Made by a program: the position numbers and the translations under genes. The notes beneath the pieces are model-generated. The model was given only the letters and a program-made list of their open reading frames with translations, made no database searches and was not told the origin of the DNA. A stretch of DNA of 64,000 nt from Brevibacillus sp. SYP-B805 (GTDB lineage: Bacteria > Bacillota > Bacilli > Brevibacillales > Brevibacillaceae), in contig NZ_JAALGD010000016.1 of NCBI RefSeq assembly GCF_011059135.1, positions 1-64,000 on the forward strand. Reading direction: 5' to 3'. Positions 35,694 through 44,365 of the stretch are shown piece by piece; the stretch's first letter is position 1, and each line of letters starts with the position of its first letter.

Positions 35694-36620
35694 TTACCTT
35701 CCTGTTGTTCCTTTGCCGGTCATGCCGCCCATTTGCGTGGTACGGTTGGAGCCTTTGCTGCGCATCTCATCCCCGTCAACAAGGCCGCCAAAGCTGCGGA
35801 TCAGCGCGTCAATGTGACGCTCTTCCTGCGTGGCGTTGGCATTCAGGCGGGAGGATTGGCTGGCGATGCGCGTCATTTCGTTGATCATCTGCGGATTATC
35901 GGTGACATACACCTTGTAGTAGCGCGGAGATACGGACATGGCGTTCATCCGGGCCTGGGATTTGGCCGTACGGCTGTCGGTACCGCGCGTATGCAGCCCG
36001 ACAAACACTTCTTCATCCGTCACGAGCACGGTAGAGGTGACAACGCCGGGGCAGCTTGCCGTAACGTTGCCGACTGCGCGGGCAAGAGCATCGCGGTCTA
36101 CGTGGATGTTGGGAACGGCATTGGATCGCAGGCTGTTCCGGTGGACGGTGGCATAGCCGATGTGCGGATTCGCCTGCGTACCGAGAGTGCCCATGCCCCT
36201 GTCGCGATAGATCGACAATGGCCCATGGACCCTGCCGCGCGTGCCCGCCGTCCCGTCAAAGCCAGGAAAGTTCCCAAGACCGCGGAAACCGGTATTGTTG
36301 CTTGTCATGCCGTAATACCCATCGGTCCGGTTCAAGCCGAATGCAGTGTTGTCCGCGCCGGTGCCATACGCGCCCCAGCGTCCGGTATTCCAGCCGAGAG
36401 CACCGTCGGTTGTGCCATAGGCGGGCGTGCCGTAAGCGGCTCCATAGCCGTCATAGGCGGTGATGCCGGTTGTTCCGGTACGCGGGTACACGGGAGCGGC
36501 CTGGTTTCGAACCGCTGCGCCATCGTAACGGTTCGTATAGTTGGGCGCAGCATTGTTCGCACAAGCTGTTGCCATCAGTGTCAGGCCAGCAATCGCGCCA
36601 ATCAGCCAACTTTTTTTCAT
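35694..36620 (-). CDS. yutC: YhcN/YlaJ family sporulation lipoprotein
   Basis: Signal peptide with lipobox (LMATAC, lipidated Cys near residue 20), then a long Gly/Tyr/Thr-rich low-complexity segment (about 25-165) and a conserved YhcN/YlaJ domain (about 170-285: NIHVDRDALARAVGNVTASCPGV, VLVTDEEVFVGL, YKVYVTDNP). Such lipoproteins sit in the spore or forespore membrane. Positional equivalent of B. subtilis yutC beside lipA. The expanded Gly/Tyr region is longer than I would expect. ATG is preceded by AGGGGGTG. Confidence 0.85.
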   Translation of the reverse strand: MKKSWLIGAIAGLTLMATACANNAAPNYTNRYDGAAVRNQAAPVYPRTGTTGITAYDGYGAAYGTPAYGTTDGALGWNTGRWGAYGTGADNTAFGLNRTDGYYGMTSNNTGFRGLGNFPGFDGTAGTRGRVHGPLSIYRDRGMGTLGTQANPHIGYATVHRNSLRSNAVPNIHVDRDALARAVGNVTASCPGVVTSTVLVTDEEVFVGLHTRGTDSRTAKSQARMNAMSVSPRYYKVYVTDNPQMINEMTRIASQSSRLNANATQEERHIDALIRSFGGLVDGDEMRSKGSNRTTQMGGMTGKGTTGR

Positions 36621-36753
36621 GGTTACACCCCCTGCATCTAGCGTGCCCCCTCGGAACCTCCCGTTTTCGTGGGAATTTTATGTCCAAACCCAAAAAATGT
36701 GGTAAGATGGGGGAAATGAGTCCGAAGTATGGCCACGAAGGGGAGGAAGCGCC

Positions 36754-37404
36754 TTGATCCGCACGCAGGCAGGGGTCTTTGAACTGGTAGAGGAATACCG
36801 GGGCGGTTGGAATCAGGAAGCGTTCAAGGAGCGCTACAGCGATATATTGGATAAGTATGACTATGTCGTGGGCGACTGGGGATACGGGCAGCTGCGGCTG
36901 CGCGGCTTTTACGACAGCATGAACCGCAAAGTGCCGTTTGAACAAAGAATTGACTATCTGGACGAGTACCTGCAGGAATTCTGCAACTTCGGCTGCCCGT
37001 ACTTCGTCCTGCACCGGGTCAAGGGGGCCCGACTGCCGGAGGGGGCGGGATCCCCAACGGAAGCGGAGGAATCCGCACAGGAGCGTCAGGAACGGTTCAC
37101 GCGCTACGAACGTCCCGAACGTTACGAGCGGCAGTCCGGCAATGGCGACAGAAGGGAACGACCGGGACGTCCGTCAGGCCCGCGGGGGGATCGGGAAGAC
37201 CGGCAGTCGGCAGGCCAGCAGGGGAAACAGGGGCAAGCCCGTTCCGACCGCACGGAACGGCTTGGCAAGCCGCGGCAGGAGCAGCCCGGCCGCGACAAGG
37301 GAAAAGGGGAGCGCCCGTCCAAAGAGAGACGGGGAATGAATCAATACCGCCCCAACCGGGAGAAAGTATCCACCAATTCGGCAAACAATGAGAATCGCCC
37401 GTAA
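36754..37404 (+). CDS. yutD: YutD family protein with charged C-terminal tail
   Basis: The first 90 residues are a YutD (DUF1027) domain (YDYVVGDWGYGQLRLRGFYD, IDYLDEYLQEFCNFGCPYFVLHRV). The remaining ~125 residues are a very hydrophilic Arg/Glu/Gln/Gly-rich tail (ERPERYERQ, DRREDRQ-like), probably disordered. TTG 36754 has GGGGAGG 7 bases upstream. Function is unknown; conserved in Bacilli. Its terminator (37533) lies beyond a palindromic repeat. Confidence 0.82.
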   Translation: MIRTQAGVFELVEEYRGGWNQEAFKERYSDILDKYDYVVGDWGYGQLRLRGFYDSMNRKVPFEQRIDYLDEYLQEFCNFGCPYFVLHRVKGARLPEGAGSPTEAEESAQERQERFTRYERPERYERQSGNGDRRERPGRPSGPRGDREDRQSAGQQGKQGQARSDRTERLGKPRQEQPGRDKGKGERPSKERRGMNQYRPNREKVSTNSANNENRP

Positions 37405-37407
37405 GAA

Positions 37408-37520
37408 CCCCCGCCGACTTGAGCTTTGTTTAACCCCAAAAAGTGACGTTGACCTTCGAAGCATAGTCCGAGTACTTTTTGGGGACCCCTGAACATGTCG
37501 GCGGGGGCCCCCAACCTTTA
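37408..37520 (+). repeat. palindromic terminator-like repeat, full-length member B
   Basis: Nested inverted repeats: outer 11-bp arms CCCCCGCCGAC (37408-37418) and its complement (37497-37507), inner 11-bp arms CCCCAAAAAGT (37434-37444) and its complement (37474-37484). The right flank (37496-37519) is the exact reverse complement of 38264-38287 (24 bp). It lies between the yutD stop and a normal terminator, as expected for an insertion. Confidence 0.85.
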
Positions 37521-37532
37521 TATAAGAAAGAG

Positions 37533-37569
37533 CGCCTCATCCGCACCTGGTTGCGGATGAGGCGTTTTT
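37533..37569 (+). terminator. terminator of yutD
   Basis: CGCCTCATCCGCA and its complement (13 bp) close a CCTGGT loop, followed by five T. Confidence 0.92.
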
Positions 37570-37592
37570 CGATGCACCACGATGGCTGCGCG

Positions 37593-38000
37593 TTAATCAC
37601 GTTCCTCGTCGGATCCGTCATCATCGATCGCCTGCCCATAAACCGGACGAAATCCAAAGGGGTCCGCCCACGGGGAGAAAGGGGATCCGAAGAAGGGAGT
37701 CTGCCCAAAAAAGGGCGCCTGCCCAAAGAAAGGTTGCTGCCCAAAGAAAGGTTGCTGCGCAAAGAAGGGAGTCGACAGATAGAAAGGCGCCTGCTGAAAG
37801 AAGGGTGTCTGCTGATAGGGAATGGGATACGGATACGGAAACGGTAAGGGCTGTGGAAAGAAGAACGGTGTAGGGGGGAAGGGCGGCGGGAATGGGATAA
37901 AGTCTTCGAAACTGTCGCAATCCTGTTTGCGTCTACGCCGGGGAAAACCGACGGGAACCGGCTTCCGTTTTTCCTGTTGATCATGGTCATACGGTTGCAT
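37593..38000 (-). CDS. Phe/Pro/Gln-rich low-complexity protein, possible spore coat or surface protein
   Basis: 135 residues from ATG 38000. A basic N-terminus (GFPRRRRKQDC) leads to tandem aromatic repeats (QTPFFQQAPFY, then PFFGQ-type units repeated about six times) and an acidic tail (DDDGSDEERD). Such composition is seen in spore coat and exosporium proteins, but no family is recognised. GAGGAG lies 11 bases upstream; a GTG at 38012 touches that site and is less likely. The neighbouring sporulation genes support a spore role only weakly. Confidence 0.6.
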   Translation of the reverse strand: MQPYDHDQQEKRKPVPVGFPRRRRKQDCDSFEDFIPFPPPFPPTPFFFPQPLPFPYPYPIPYQQTPFFQQAPFYLSTPFFAQQPFFGQQPFFGQAPFFGQTPFFGSPFSPWADPFGFRPVYGQAIDDDGSDEERD

Positions 38001-38168
38001 ACTCGTTCGCACTCCTCACATGGCATAGATTATTTTTACACCAGCAGTATACGCGCCCGCCAAGAATAGGCGAATTGTCCAGCCCGAAATGGGCGAACGC
38101 CCGCAAGCAGGAACAGCGTTGGGGCGATCAACCAATGCCCGCCCCCCGCAGCGGATACGGGCATCATG

Positions 38169-38213
38169 AAAAAAGACCCGGGCAACGCTTCTTTTCGTTT
38201 GCCCGGGTCTTTT
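38169..38213. terminator. bidirectional terminator
   Basis: AAAAGACCCGGGCAA and TTTGCCCGGGTCTTTT form a stem with A-run before and T-run after, so it can act on either strand. It lies in the 317-base gap between the Phe-rich gene and the DUF3055 gene; the rest of that gap holds repeat member C and no gene. Confidence 0.85.
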
Positions 38214-38263
38214 GCTCGTATATCAGAAAGTTTAGACTCTTTAAAGCGATAAAGCGAAGTGAG

Positions 38264-38316
38264 AAAGGTTGGGGGCCCCCGCCGACACCAGCGTTAGCTA
38301 AAGTCGGCGGGGTTTT
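38264..38316 (+). repeat. palindromic terminator-like repeat, internally deleted member C
   Basis: It begins with the same 24 bp as the complement of 37496-37519 and ends with an AGCTAAAGTCGGCGGGG right end, but the central 50-60 bases of member B are missing. CCCCGCCGAC (38277-38286) pairs with GTCGGCGGGG (38303-38312), followed by TTTT. Confidence 0.85.
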
Positions 38317-38317
38317 C

Positions 38318-38587
38318 CTACACCACCGTATGCAAAAACGATCGCAGGTCTTCCGCGTCTTCTGCGGAAAGCTGGAAAGCATATTCCAGGTATCCTTCCT
38401 CGTCCAGATCGTCTTCCCCGATAATGGCGCTGCGGCCATTCTGGATATTGATCACCAGCTTTTTCCCGTAAAAGCGGTTGGTCGTCGTAATGGCAAGATC
38501 AAAGCGGTTGGCTTTTCCCATGAAACTGACAAAGCGGGTGCTGGTCTCTTCCGTTTCATCGTACAGGTAAAAAAGTTCGTTCGTCAT
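38318..38587 (-). CDS. DUF3055-like protein
   Basis: An 89-residue acidic protein (LYDETEETSTRFVSFMG, FDLAITTTNRFYGKKLVINIQ, AIIGEDDLDEEGYLEYAFQLS) that resembles the small DUF3055 family of Bacilli, function unknown. ATG 38587 is chosen over GTG 38599 because GGGGGTGA precedes it and overlaps the glpX stop; the two genes are coupled. Confidence 0.75.
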   Translation of the reverse strand: MTNELFYLYDETEETSTRFVSFMGKANRFDLAITTTNRFYGKKLVINIQNGRSAIIGEDDLDEEGYLEYAFQLSAEDAEDLRSFLHTVV

Positions 38588-38595
38588 CGGTCGGC

Positions 38596-39570
38596 TCACC
38601 CCCAGACAAGATTGGGTTTATAATCCAGATTGTGCAAAGTGCGAATGAAGCGGATGGTTTTCGTCTTGGCCCGCATTACGATGGAATGGGTCTCTGCGAG
38701 ATTGTCCCCCAGATAGCGCACGCCCTGCAGCAGTTCTCCGTCAGAGACGCCGGTGGCGGCAAAGATGGCATCATCGCCGCTTACCAGATCTTCCAGCGTC
38801 AGCAGCTGCTCCGGGTCGCGCAGCCCCATCGCCCGGCATCGCTCCCGTTCGGCCTCGTTCTGCGGTTTCAGCCGCGCCTGCATATCGCCGCCCAAACACT
38901 TGATGGCTGCGGCGCTGATGACGCCTTCGGGCGCTCCGCCGATGCCCAGAAACAGGTCGATCCCCGTTTGAGGCATGCAGGCCGCGATGGCTGCGCCCAC
39001 ATCCCCGTCGCCGAACAGCTTGACCCGCGCGCCCGTTTCCCGCACCGCCTCGATCAGGGCCTGATGCCGCTCGCGCTCCTGGATGATGACGGTGACGTCC
39101 TGCACCCGTTTGTGATGGGCCTGGGCGACTACCTCGATCATTTTCTCCACCGGATCGTCCAGATGGATGAGGCCGGCCGCGCGCGCTCCAACGGCCATCT
39201 TCATCATGTACATGTCCGGCGCGTGCAGCAGCGTGCCGCGATCGCCGATAGCCAGTACCGACAATGCGTTGCTGTGCCCTTTGGCTACGATCGTCGTTCC
39301 CTCCAGCGGATCGACAGCCACATCCACCTCGGGGGCATCCGCCGCCCCGTTGCCCAGTTTTTCCCCGATATAAAGCATGGGCGCCTCATCCAGTTCACCT
39401 TCCCCGATCACGACGGTTCCGCGCATCGCAATCGTATCAAACATCGCCCGCATCGCGCTGGTTGCGGCGCCGTCCGCTTCGTTCTTTTTCCCGCGCCCCA
39501 GCCACTGGGCGGAAGCAAGTGCCGCTACCTCCGTGACGCGTACCACTTCCAGTGCCAACTCCCTGTCCAT
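38596..39570 (-). CDS. glpX: class II fructose-1,6-bisphosphatase GlpX
   Basis: GlpX hydrolyses fructose-1,6-bisphosphate in gluconeogenesis, needed for growth on C2 compounds such as ethanolamine-derived acetate. 324 residues with metal and phosphate motifs [34 protein letters not shown] and [13 protein letters not shown] 39570 follows GAAAGGAG. Upstream divergent from the EAL gene. Confidence 0.95.
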   Translation of the reverse strand: MDRELALEVVRVTEVAALASAQWLGRGKKNEADGAATSAMRAMFDTIAMRGTVVIGEGELDEAPMLYIGEKLGNGAADAPEVDVAVDPLEGTTIVAKGHSNALSVLAIGDRGTLLHAPDMYMMKMAVGARAAGLIHLDDPVEKMIEVVAQAHHKRVQDVTVIIQERERHQALIEAVRETGARVKLFGDGDVGAAIAACMPQTGIDLFLGIGGAPEGVISAAAIKCLGGDMQARLKPQNEAERERCRAMGLRDPEQLLTLEDLVSGDDAIFAATGVSDGELLQGVRYLGDNLAETHSIVMRAKTKTIRFIRTLHNLDYKPNLVWG

Positions 39571-39723
39571 CCGTCTGCTCCTTTCCGCGCTGTCGTTCAC
39601 TTATCCTCAACCCATTGTATCCCTTCGCCGGGCAAAGTCAATGATTCTTCTTGCTGGCCGCTATTTTTTCGTCTACTATAATCTTAGAATACATATCCTG
39701 CCATCTGCACGCGGAGGGCCAAC

Positions 39724-41067
39724 ATGTACCAAAAGACATACAAGGGTTGGGAACGATTCAGAATGTGGATGAAATTGATGTACCCTGCCCGTTGCCTACA
39801 TCAGTTTCCTCCACATTTTATCATGCGGGATGTCGTGATCGAGCAGGTGGACAGGGCTCTTCGGAGCGGGAACCGGTGCATGCTGCTACTGTTCGATGTG
39901 AAACAGCATGCAGAGATGAAAGCTCTCTATCCCGTCCATGTCATGCAGCAAATCGAAGACACGATTGAACGTGTTTTTCAGCTGGTTGTCCCGGAGTGGT
40001 TTGCTCCGGAGCATGTGCTTGCGATGCAAAAGTATTATGATGACGATTATGTGGTGATTCTCCGCCACGCCGGTCAGGACGACAGCCGGCTGGCGGAACG
40101 GCTGACGCATGTGCAGCAAAAGCTCGAAGCGGAGATTGCGGCCCGCACGTCTTCTTTCTTTGATTTCCCCATTGCGTTTCATACCGCCTTTTCATGGATC
40201 AGGCAGGGGGAGGACGCCTTTGAAGCCGTCCATCATGCTCTGCAGGATGCCCGTTCCATTGCGAAAAGGCACCTTCCCGCCAATATCGGCCACCTTCGCG
40301 CGGCTCTTCGCCAGGTGCTCGAGGAGGAGCAGATCCGCGTGCTGGCACAGCCCATCGTCTCTCTTGATACCGGCCACATCACCGGATGGGAGGTGCTGAC
40401 GAGAGGGCCTGAGAATACCCCTTTCGCCATGCCGGATCAATTGTTTCACTATGCCTACCAGACGGACTTGCTGGTTCATTTGGAACTGCTGGTGGTCAAA
40501 AAAGCGTTTATGGTGATCCGCCAGCAAAACACAACGCGTCCGGTTTTTCTCAATGTAACCGTACCCAGTCTCAAAAATCCCTACTTCTTTCAGAGCCTGA
40601 CCAAGCTGCTGACGCAGTTTCCTGAAATCGATCCGCAGCAGATCGTGTTTGAAATCACGGAGCGCCATCCGATCGATGACCTTGCTGCATTTTCCCGCTC
40701 GCTGGGGATTCTCCGAAAGGCGGGCTTCAAGCTGGCGGTGGATGACACGGGAGCAGGATACGCCAGCCTGCACGTGATTTCCGAACTCCTGCCGGATGTC
40801 ATCAAGATCGATCGCTCCATCATCCACGACATCGACCGGCATGAAGTGAAGGATGCCGTGCTGGATGCCATCATGATGGTAGCCAGAAAGATCGGTTCCC
40901 ATGTGGTGGCGGAAGGGATCGAGACGGAGGAGGAAGCCAAGGTGCTGCTTTCCAAAAAGGTGGATTGTGCCCAAGGGTTCTTTTTCTCCCTGCCGCTTGA
41001 GCCCTTTCCGGAGATTAAAGACAACTGGGTGGCCAAGCAGAAGGACGGTTTTGCGTTCGGTATTTGA
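39724..41067 (+). CDS. degenerate GGDEF + EAL domain protein
   Basis: 447 residues, no membrane segment. The N-terminal ~190 residues have the GGDEF fold pattern (MLLLFDVKQHAEMKALY, IAFHTAF) but no GGDEF motif. The C-terminal EAL domain has EVL in place of EAL, VFLNVTVPSL, VFEITERH, VDDTGAGYASLHVISELLPDVIKIDRS and EGIET, so most catalytic residues remain and c-di-GMP hydrolysis is possible. ATG 39724 has GGAGG 6 bases upstream. Followed by a strong terminator. Confidence 0.88.
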   Translation: MYQKTYKGWERFRMWMKLMYPARCLHQFPPHFIMRDVVIEQVDRALRSGNRCMLLLFDVKQHAEMKALYPVHVMQQIEDTIERVFQLVVPEWFAPEHVLAMQKYYDDDYVVILRHAGQDDSRLAERLTHVQQKLEAEIAARTSSFFDFPIAFHTAFSWIRQGEDAFEAVHHALQDARSIAKRHLPANIGHLRAALRQVLEEEQIRVLAQPIVSLDTGHITGWEVLTRGPENTPFAMPDQLFHYAYQTDLLVHLELLVVKKAFMVIRQQNTTRPVFLNVTVPSLKNPYFFQSLTKLLTQFPEIDPQQIVFEITERHPIDDLAAFSRSLGILRKAGFKLAVDDTGAGYASLHVISELLPDVIKIDRSIIHDIDRHEVKDAVLDAIMMVARKIGSHVVAEGIETEEEAKVLLSKKVDCAQGFFFSLPLEPFPEIKDNWVAKQKDGFAFGI

Positions 41068-41070
41068 TGA

Positions 41071-41101
41071 AAAACCCAACCGGTTCTGCCGGTTGGGTTT
41101 T
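41071..41101. terminator. bidirectional terminator between the EAL and DUF4349 genes
   Basis: AAAACCCAACCGG and CCGGTTGGGTTTT with loop TTCTG, perfect 13-bp stem with A- and T-runs. Confidence 0.92.
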
Positions 41102-41116
41102 GGCGCTTTATGGGGC

Positions 41117-42058
41117 TTACGAAAGCGTGGGCGGTTCGGCAGGCGGGCGCGGTTTGTGCCGTTTCCGCAGGTAAAGAAAAATCGGAATCGCCACGATGGC
41201 GAGCAGCAGCAGGATCGGCAGCGCTCCGGCAAGCACGATGATGGTGCCGTTCAGGAAATGCAGCACCGCCAAGGCGGAGCGGTTCATGGAAAGCCAGGCC
41301 TGCTTCCAGGTGCTTTCGTCCGCCACTTCGCCCAAACGAGCGGTCGCCTTTTTCTCCAGGAGCGTCAGCGATAGCGTCGAATAGCGTACGTTCTCATCCA
41401 GGTAGCGCATCCGGCCTTTGATCCGTTCAATCTCTTCCTGCACTTTGGCCAGATCGGCCGAGATTTTGAGCAGGTCTTCCGTTTTCTGTGCCTGGCCCAT
41501 GAACTGCAGAAGACGGGCTTCCACGGCCTGCTGGGCTTTCAGGCGGGAGGAGAGGTCCACATACTCCTCCGTCACATCTTCTCCGCGCACCGAGCGCACG
41601 GGAATGCGGACGGCCAGCCGGTCCAGCTCATTCATGAACGCCTGGAACCCACCCTGCGGAATGCGCAGTTCCAGATAGCCTTGCCTGGTCCCGTCCCCTT
41701 CCTGCTCGGAGGAGGAGAGGACATACCCCTGGTACTTGACGAGGAGCTGATCCAGCTGCTTGCGGGTTTGGGCGAGGCTTTCCACCTCCATGGTGACGTC
41801 CGCCCGATAGATCATTTTCCGGTTTTGCGCGGCAACATTCGGGACGAACCCAGCGGGCTGCTCCCCGGCGGCGTTGGCAGCAGCGGGTGCCGGCGCTTCC
41901 TGTTCCTGGCTTACGTCTTTGCTTTCTGTTACCACTGCCATCGACCGGGATGCACCGGCCGACTGTTCCTCTTCCCGGGAGGCGCCGCATCCGCTGACCA
42001 GGAGCAGCAGCCCCAGCAAGATCAGCGCGATCCACCTTTTCTTCATTCGGCCATACAC
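41117..42058 (-). CDS. DUF4349-type lipoprotein with C-terminal membrane anchor
   Basis: Signal peptide with lipobox LLVSGC (lipidated Cys near residue 24), Ala/Glu-rich linker, then a DUF4349 domain (MIYRADVTMEVESLAQTRKQLDQLL, GYVLSSSEQ, LELRIPQGGFQAFMNEL, DVTEEYVDLSSRLKAQQAVEARLL), a coiled coil and a C-terminal membrane helix (about 275-300) with a basic tail. Both ends are thus tied to the membrane, with the domain outside. GTG 42058 is used because GAGGGGGG precedes it; ATG 42046 is the alternative. Confidence 0.82.
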   Translation of the reverse strand: MYGRMKKRWIALILLGLLLLVSGCGASREEEQSAGASRSMAVVTESKDVSQEQEAPAPAAANAAGEQPAGFVPNVAAQNRKMIYRADVTMEVESLAQTRKQLDQLLVKYQGYVLSSSEQEGDGTRQGYLELRIPQGGFQAFMNELDRLAVRIPVRSVRGEDVTEEYVDLSSRLKAQQAVEARLLQFMGQAQKTEDLLKISADLAKVQEEIERIKGRMRYLDENVRYSTLSLTLLEKKATARLGEVADESTWKQAWLSMNRSALAVLHFLNGTIIVLAGALPILLLLAIVAIPIFLYLRKRHKPRPPAEPPTLS

Positions 42059-42203
42059 AAGAAAACCCCCCTCTTTGTTTCTGTCAGGTATATCCATAAT
42101 GACGACAGGGAACGGGAATCGTTTCACGCGGCGTTTCCCGTTCATTCGTGATTCGTGACAGCAAGGCCAATTCTGGTATACTGGTGGGTAAGGAGTGACG
42201 TCA

Positions 42204-42329
42204 ATGGAACACAATTCGTATCTCGCGGAAAGCGAACTCGTGATCTTGATGCTCGTGCTAACCTTTGTCGGGACCATCCTTTATGCAAAACGGGCATCCA
42301 AAAAACGCAGAAAAGAGAATGATCAATAG
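42204..42329 (+). CDS. small single-pass membrane protein, 41 residues
   Basis: ATG 42204 is preceded by AAGGAGTG at normal spacing. The product starts MEHNSYLAESE, has one hydrophobic segment (about residues 12-27, LVILMLVLTFVGTILY) and a strongly basic end (KRASKKRRKEN), predicting N-out/C-in topology. It is followed by yutE after 13 bases, so they are probably cotranscribed. No family recognised. Confidence 0.65.
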   Translation: MEHNSYLAESELVILMLVLTFVGTILYAKRASKKRRKENDQ

Positions 42330-42342
42330 GCAGGGATCAGCG

Positions 42343-42777
42343 ATGTATGATGTGAATACTGGCAGAATCGAAGAAGTTCTGGCTCATATGGACCGCATGC
42401 TGCAGGTGCTGCGCGCAGTGAGTGCGCGAAGCGACGGCGAGATTGCCGCGGACGCAATCGCGGTCGCCGCGATGGAACGGGCGCTCCACCTCTGCATCGA
42501 GGGGATCGCCGATGTCGGCAACGCGCTGATCGACGGATTCATCATGCGCGACCCGGGCAGCTATGCGGATATTGTGGAGATTTTGCGGGACGAGAAGGTG
42601 ATCGATGACCGTCAGGCGGAGCGGTTGGGGGCGGTTGTCGCTTTCCGGAAATCGCTCGTCAATGAATATACCAGCGTGCCGGTTGCCGACATGATCCGGC
42701 TGGTTCGGGAATCGGTGGAGTGGCTCGAAACGTTCGCCCCTGCCGTTCGCACCTATATTCAGCAGGAGCTGTTTTAA
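42343..42777 (+). CDS. yutE: YutE / DUF86 (HEPN-fold) protein
   Basis: A 144-residue helical DUF86 protein. HepT toxins of this fold use an Rx4-6H RNase motif; here the equivalent segment reads FRKSLVNEY, with Asn instead of His, so RNase activity is doubtful. No MNT antitoxin gene is adjacent, unlike HepT/MntA pairs. It is the housekeeping Bacilli orthologue by position (yutE-yutF). ATG 42343 with AGGCAGGGA upstream. Confidence 0.82.
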   Translation: MYDVNTGRIEEVLAHMDRMLQVLRAVSARSDGEIAADAIAVAAMERALHLCIEGIADVGNALIDGFIMRDPGSYADIVEILRDEKVIDDRQAERLGAVVAFRKSLVNEYTSVPVADMIRLVRESVEWLETFAPAVRTYIQQELF

Positions 42778-42870
42778 CCGGCCGCGTTGATTTTTGATAC
42801 AAAACTTTTTCTTTAGTTTACTAAAGCTGTGTTTTTCGTTACAATAACAGTATGAAGGGCGGTGATAATC

Positions 42871-43509
42871 GTGTCGAATGAGCATACTTCCACGCGTGAC
42901 CAGATCCTGCACATGCTGAAGACGAAAGGCTCCCTTTCCGTCAGCGACATGGCGCTGGAGCTGGGCATTACCGAAATGGCCGTGCGCCGCCATCTGAATA
43001 CCCTGGAGCGGGACAATCTGATCACGTCCACCTTGGTTCGGCAGGCCATGGGGCGTCCGACCAACGTGTATTCGCTTTCCGAAGAAGCCGACGAACTGTT
43101 CCCGCGCAATTATTCGCATTTTACCCTTGATTTCCTGCGTGATCTGCATGAACTGGACGGGCCGGAAAAGGTGGAACTGCTGTTCCGCCGCCGGGAGAAC
43201 CGCCTGGAAGAAGCATACCGTCCGCTGGTAACGGGGAAATTGGAAGAGCGGGTGGCGACCCTGGCGAGATTGCAGAACGAGAAAGGCTACATGGTGGAAT
43301 GGGAAAAAGACGAAGCCACCGGCAGCTACTATATCAAGGAATTCAACTGTCCGATCGCGCAGATCGCGCGCGAGTTCAAGCAAGCCTGCAACTGCGAGCT
43401 CTCCTTGTTCCGCCGGGTGCTGGAAGCGGATGTGGAGCAAACCTCCTGCATGGCGAGAGGCGGCGACAAGTGCGTGTTTCAGATCAAAAAAGCGGCAAAT
43501 GGCGGATAA
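42871..43509 (+). CDS. winged-helix transcription regulator with Fe-S type cysteine cluster (SufR-like)
   Basis: The N-terminal DeoR/ArsR-type winged helix (ILHMLKTKGSLSVSDMALELGITEMAVRRHLNTLERDNLI) is followed by a domain with five Cys: CPIAQ, ACNC, SC, KC near the C-terminus. This matches SufR-like regulators that sense Fe-S status. 212 residues. GTG 42871 is used with AGGGCGGTGAT upstream; GTG 42862 is possible. Context includes several Fe-S genes elsewhere in the window. Confidence 0.8.
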   Translation: MSNEHTSTRDQILHMLKTKGSLSVSDMALELGITEMAVRRHLNTLERDNLITSTLVRQAMGRPTNVYSLSEEADELFPRNYSHFTLDFLRDLHELDGPEKVELLFRRRENRLEEAYRPLVTGKLEERVATLARLQNEKGYMVEWEKDEATGSYYIKEFNCPIAQIAREFKQACNCELSLFRRVLEADVEQTSCMARGGDKCVFQIKKAANGG

Positions 43510-43561
43510 CATCCACTCCCGAGCGAGTGGATTCTTTTCGTTTTTACAGGGGTGAAACAGC

Positions 43562-44350
43562 GTGAAAGCATACAAGGGATATTTGTTGGATCTGGACGGG
43601 ACCGTTTACCGGGGGAACGAGGTGATTCCGGAGGCGGTACATTTTATCCGCGCCTTGCGGGAGGAGGGGATTCCCTACCTGTACCTGACCAATAACTCGT
43701 CCGCCCCGCCCGAGGCGGTGGCGAAGAAGCTTCAGGCCATGGGGATTGAAGCGTCTCCCGAGGAAGTGTATACCTCCAGCATGGCGACGGCGGCCTATCT
43801 GGCGGAAAAACATCCGCAGGGGACCCGCGTCCATGTGATTGGAGAAGAAGGGCTCCACATGGCACTGGCACAGGCCGGGTGCACCCTCACCGATCAGGAG
43901 GCAGACTATGTGGTGGTGGGGATCGACCGGTCGTTCAGCTACGCGAAACTGGCCGCAGCGGCACGTGCCATCCGCAGCGGAGCCACGCTGATCGCCACCA
44001 ATCGCGATCCCGCCCTCCCCACGGAAAACGGGTTGATGCCCGGCAACGGGGCCCTGGTGGCGGCCGTGGCGGCGGCGGGCGGCACGCAGCCGATCGTGAT
44101 CGGCAAACCGGAGAGCATCATTGTCAATTATGCGCTGAAGCGTCTGGGTACCCCGAAGGAAGAGACGCTGATCGTCGGCGACAATCTGATGACCGACATT
44201 GCGGCCGGTGTCAACAGCGGCATGGACAGCCTGCTCGTCCTGACCGGTTATTCCAGCGCCGCCGATGCGGCCGTCTCCCCGTGGCAGCCGACGTATGTGG
44301 CCGACCATCTGATGGCCTGGTACGAAAAGCTTGCGGGCGGGAACCGATAG
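43562..44350 (+). CDS. yutF: YutF, HAD-family (NagD-type) phosphatase
   Basis: 262 residues of the NagD-like HAD class (TIGR01457). Motif I LLDLDGTVYRG, motif II LTNNSS, the C2 cap, and motif III/IV IGKPES..VGDNLMTDIAAG are all intact. Probably a sugar- or nucleotide-phosphate phosphatase; exact substrate unknown. GTG 43562 follows AGGGGTG. Confidence 0.92.
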   Translation: MKAYKGYLLDLDGTVYRGNEVIPEAVHFIRALREEGIPYLYLTNNSSAPPEAVAKKLQAMGIEASPEEVYTSSMATAAYLAEKHPQGTRVHVIGEEGLHMALAQAGCTLTDQEADYVVVGIDRSFSYAKLAAAARAIRSGATLIATNRDPALPTENGLMPGNGALVAAVAAAGGTQPIVIGKPESIIVNYALKRLGTPKEETLIVGDNLMTDIAAGVNSGMDSLLVLTGYSSAADAAVSPWQPTYVADHLMAWYEKLAGGNR

Positions 44351-44365
44351 CCAACCGCCGTCACT

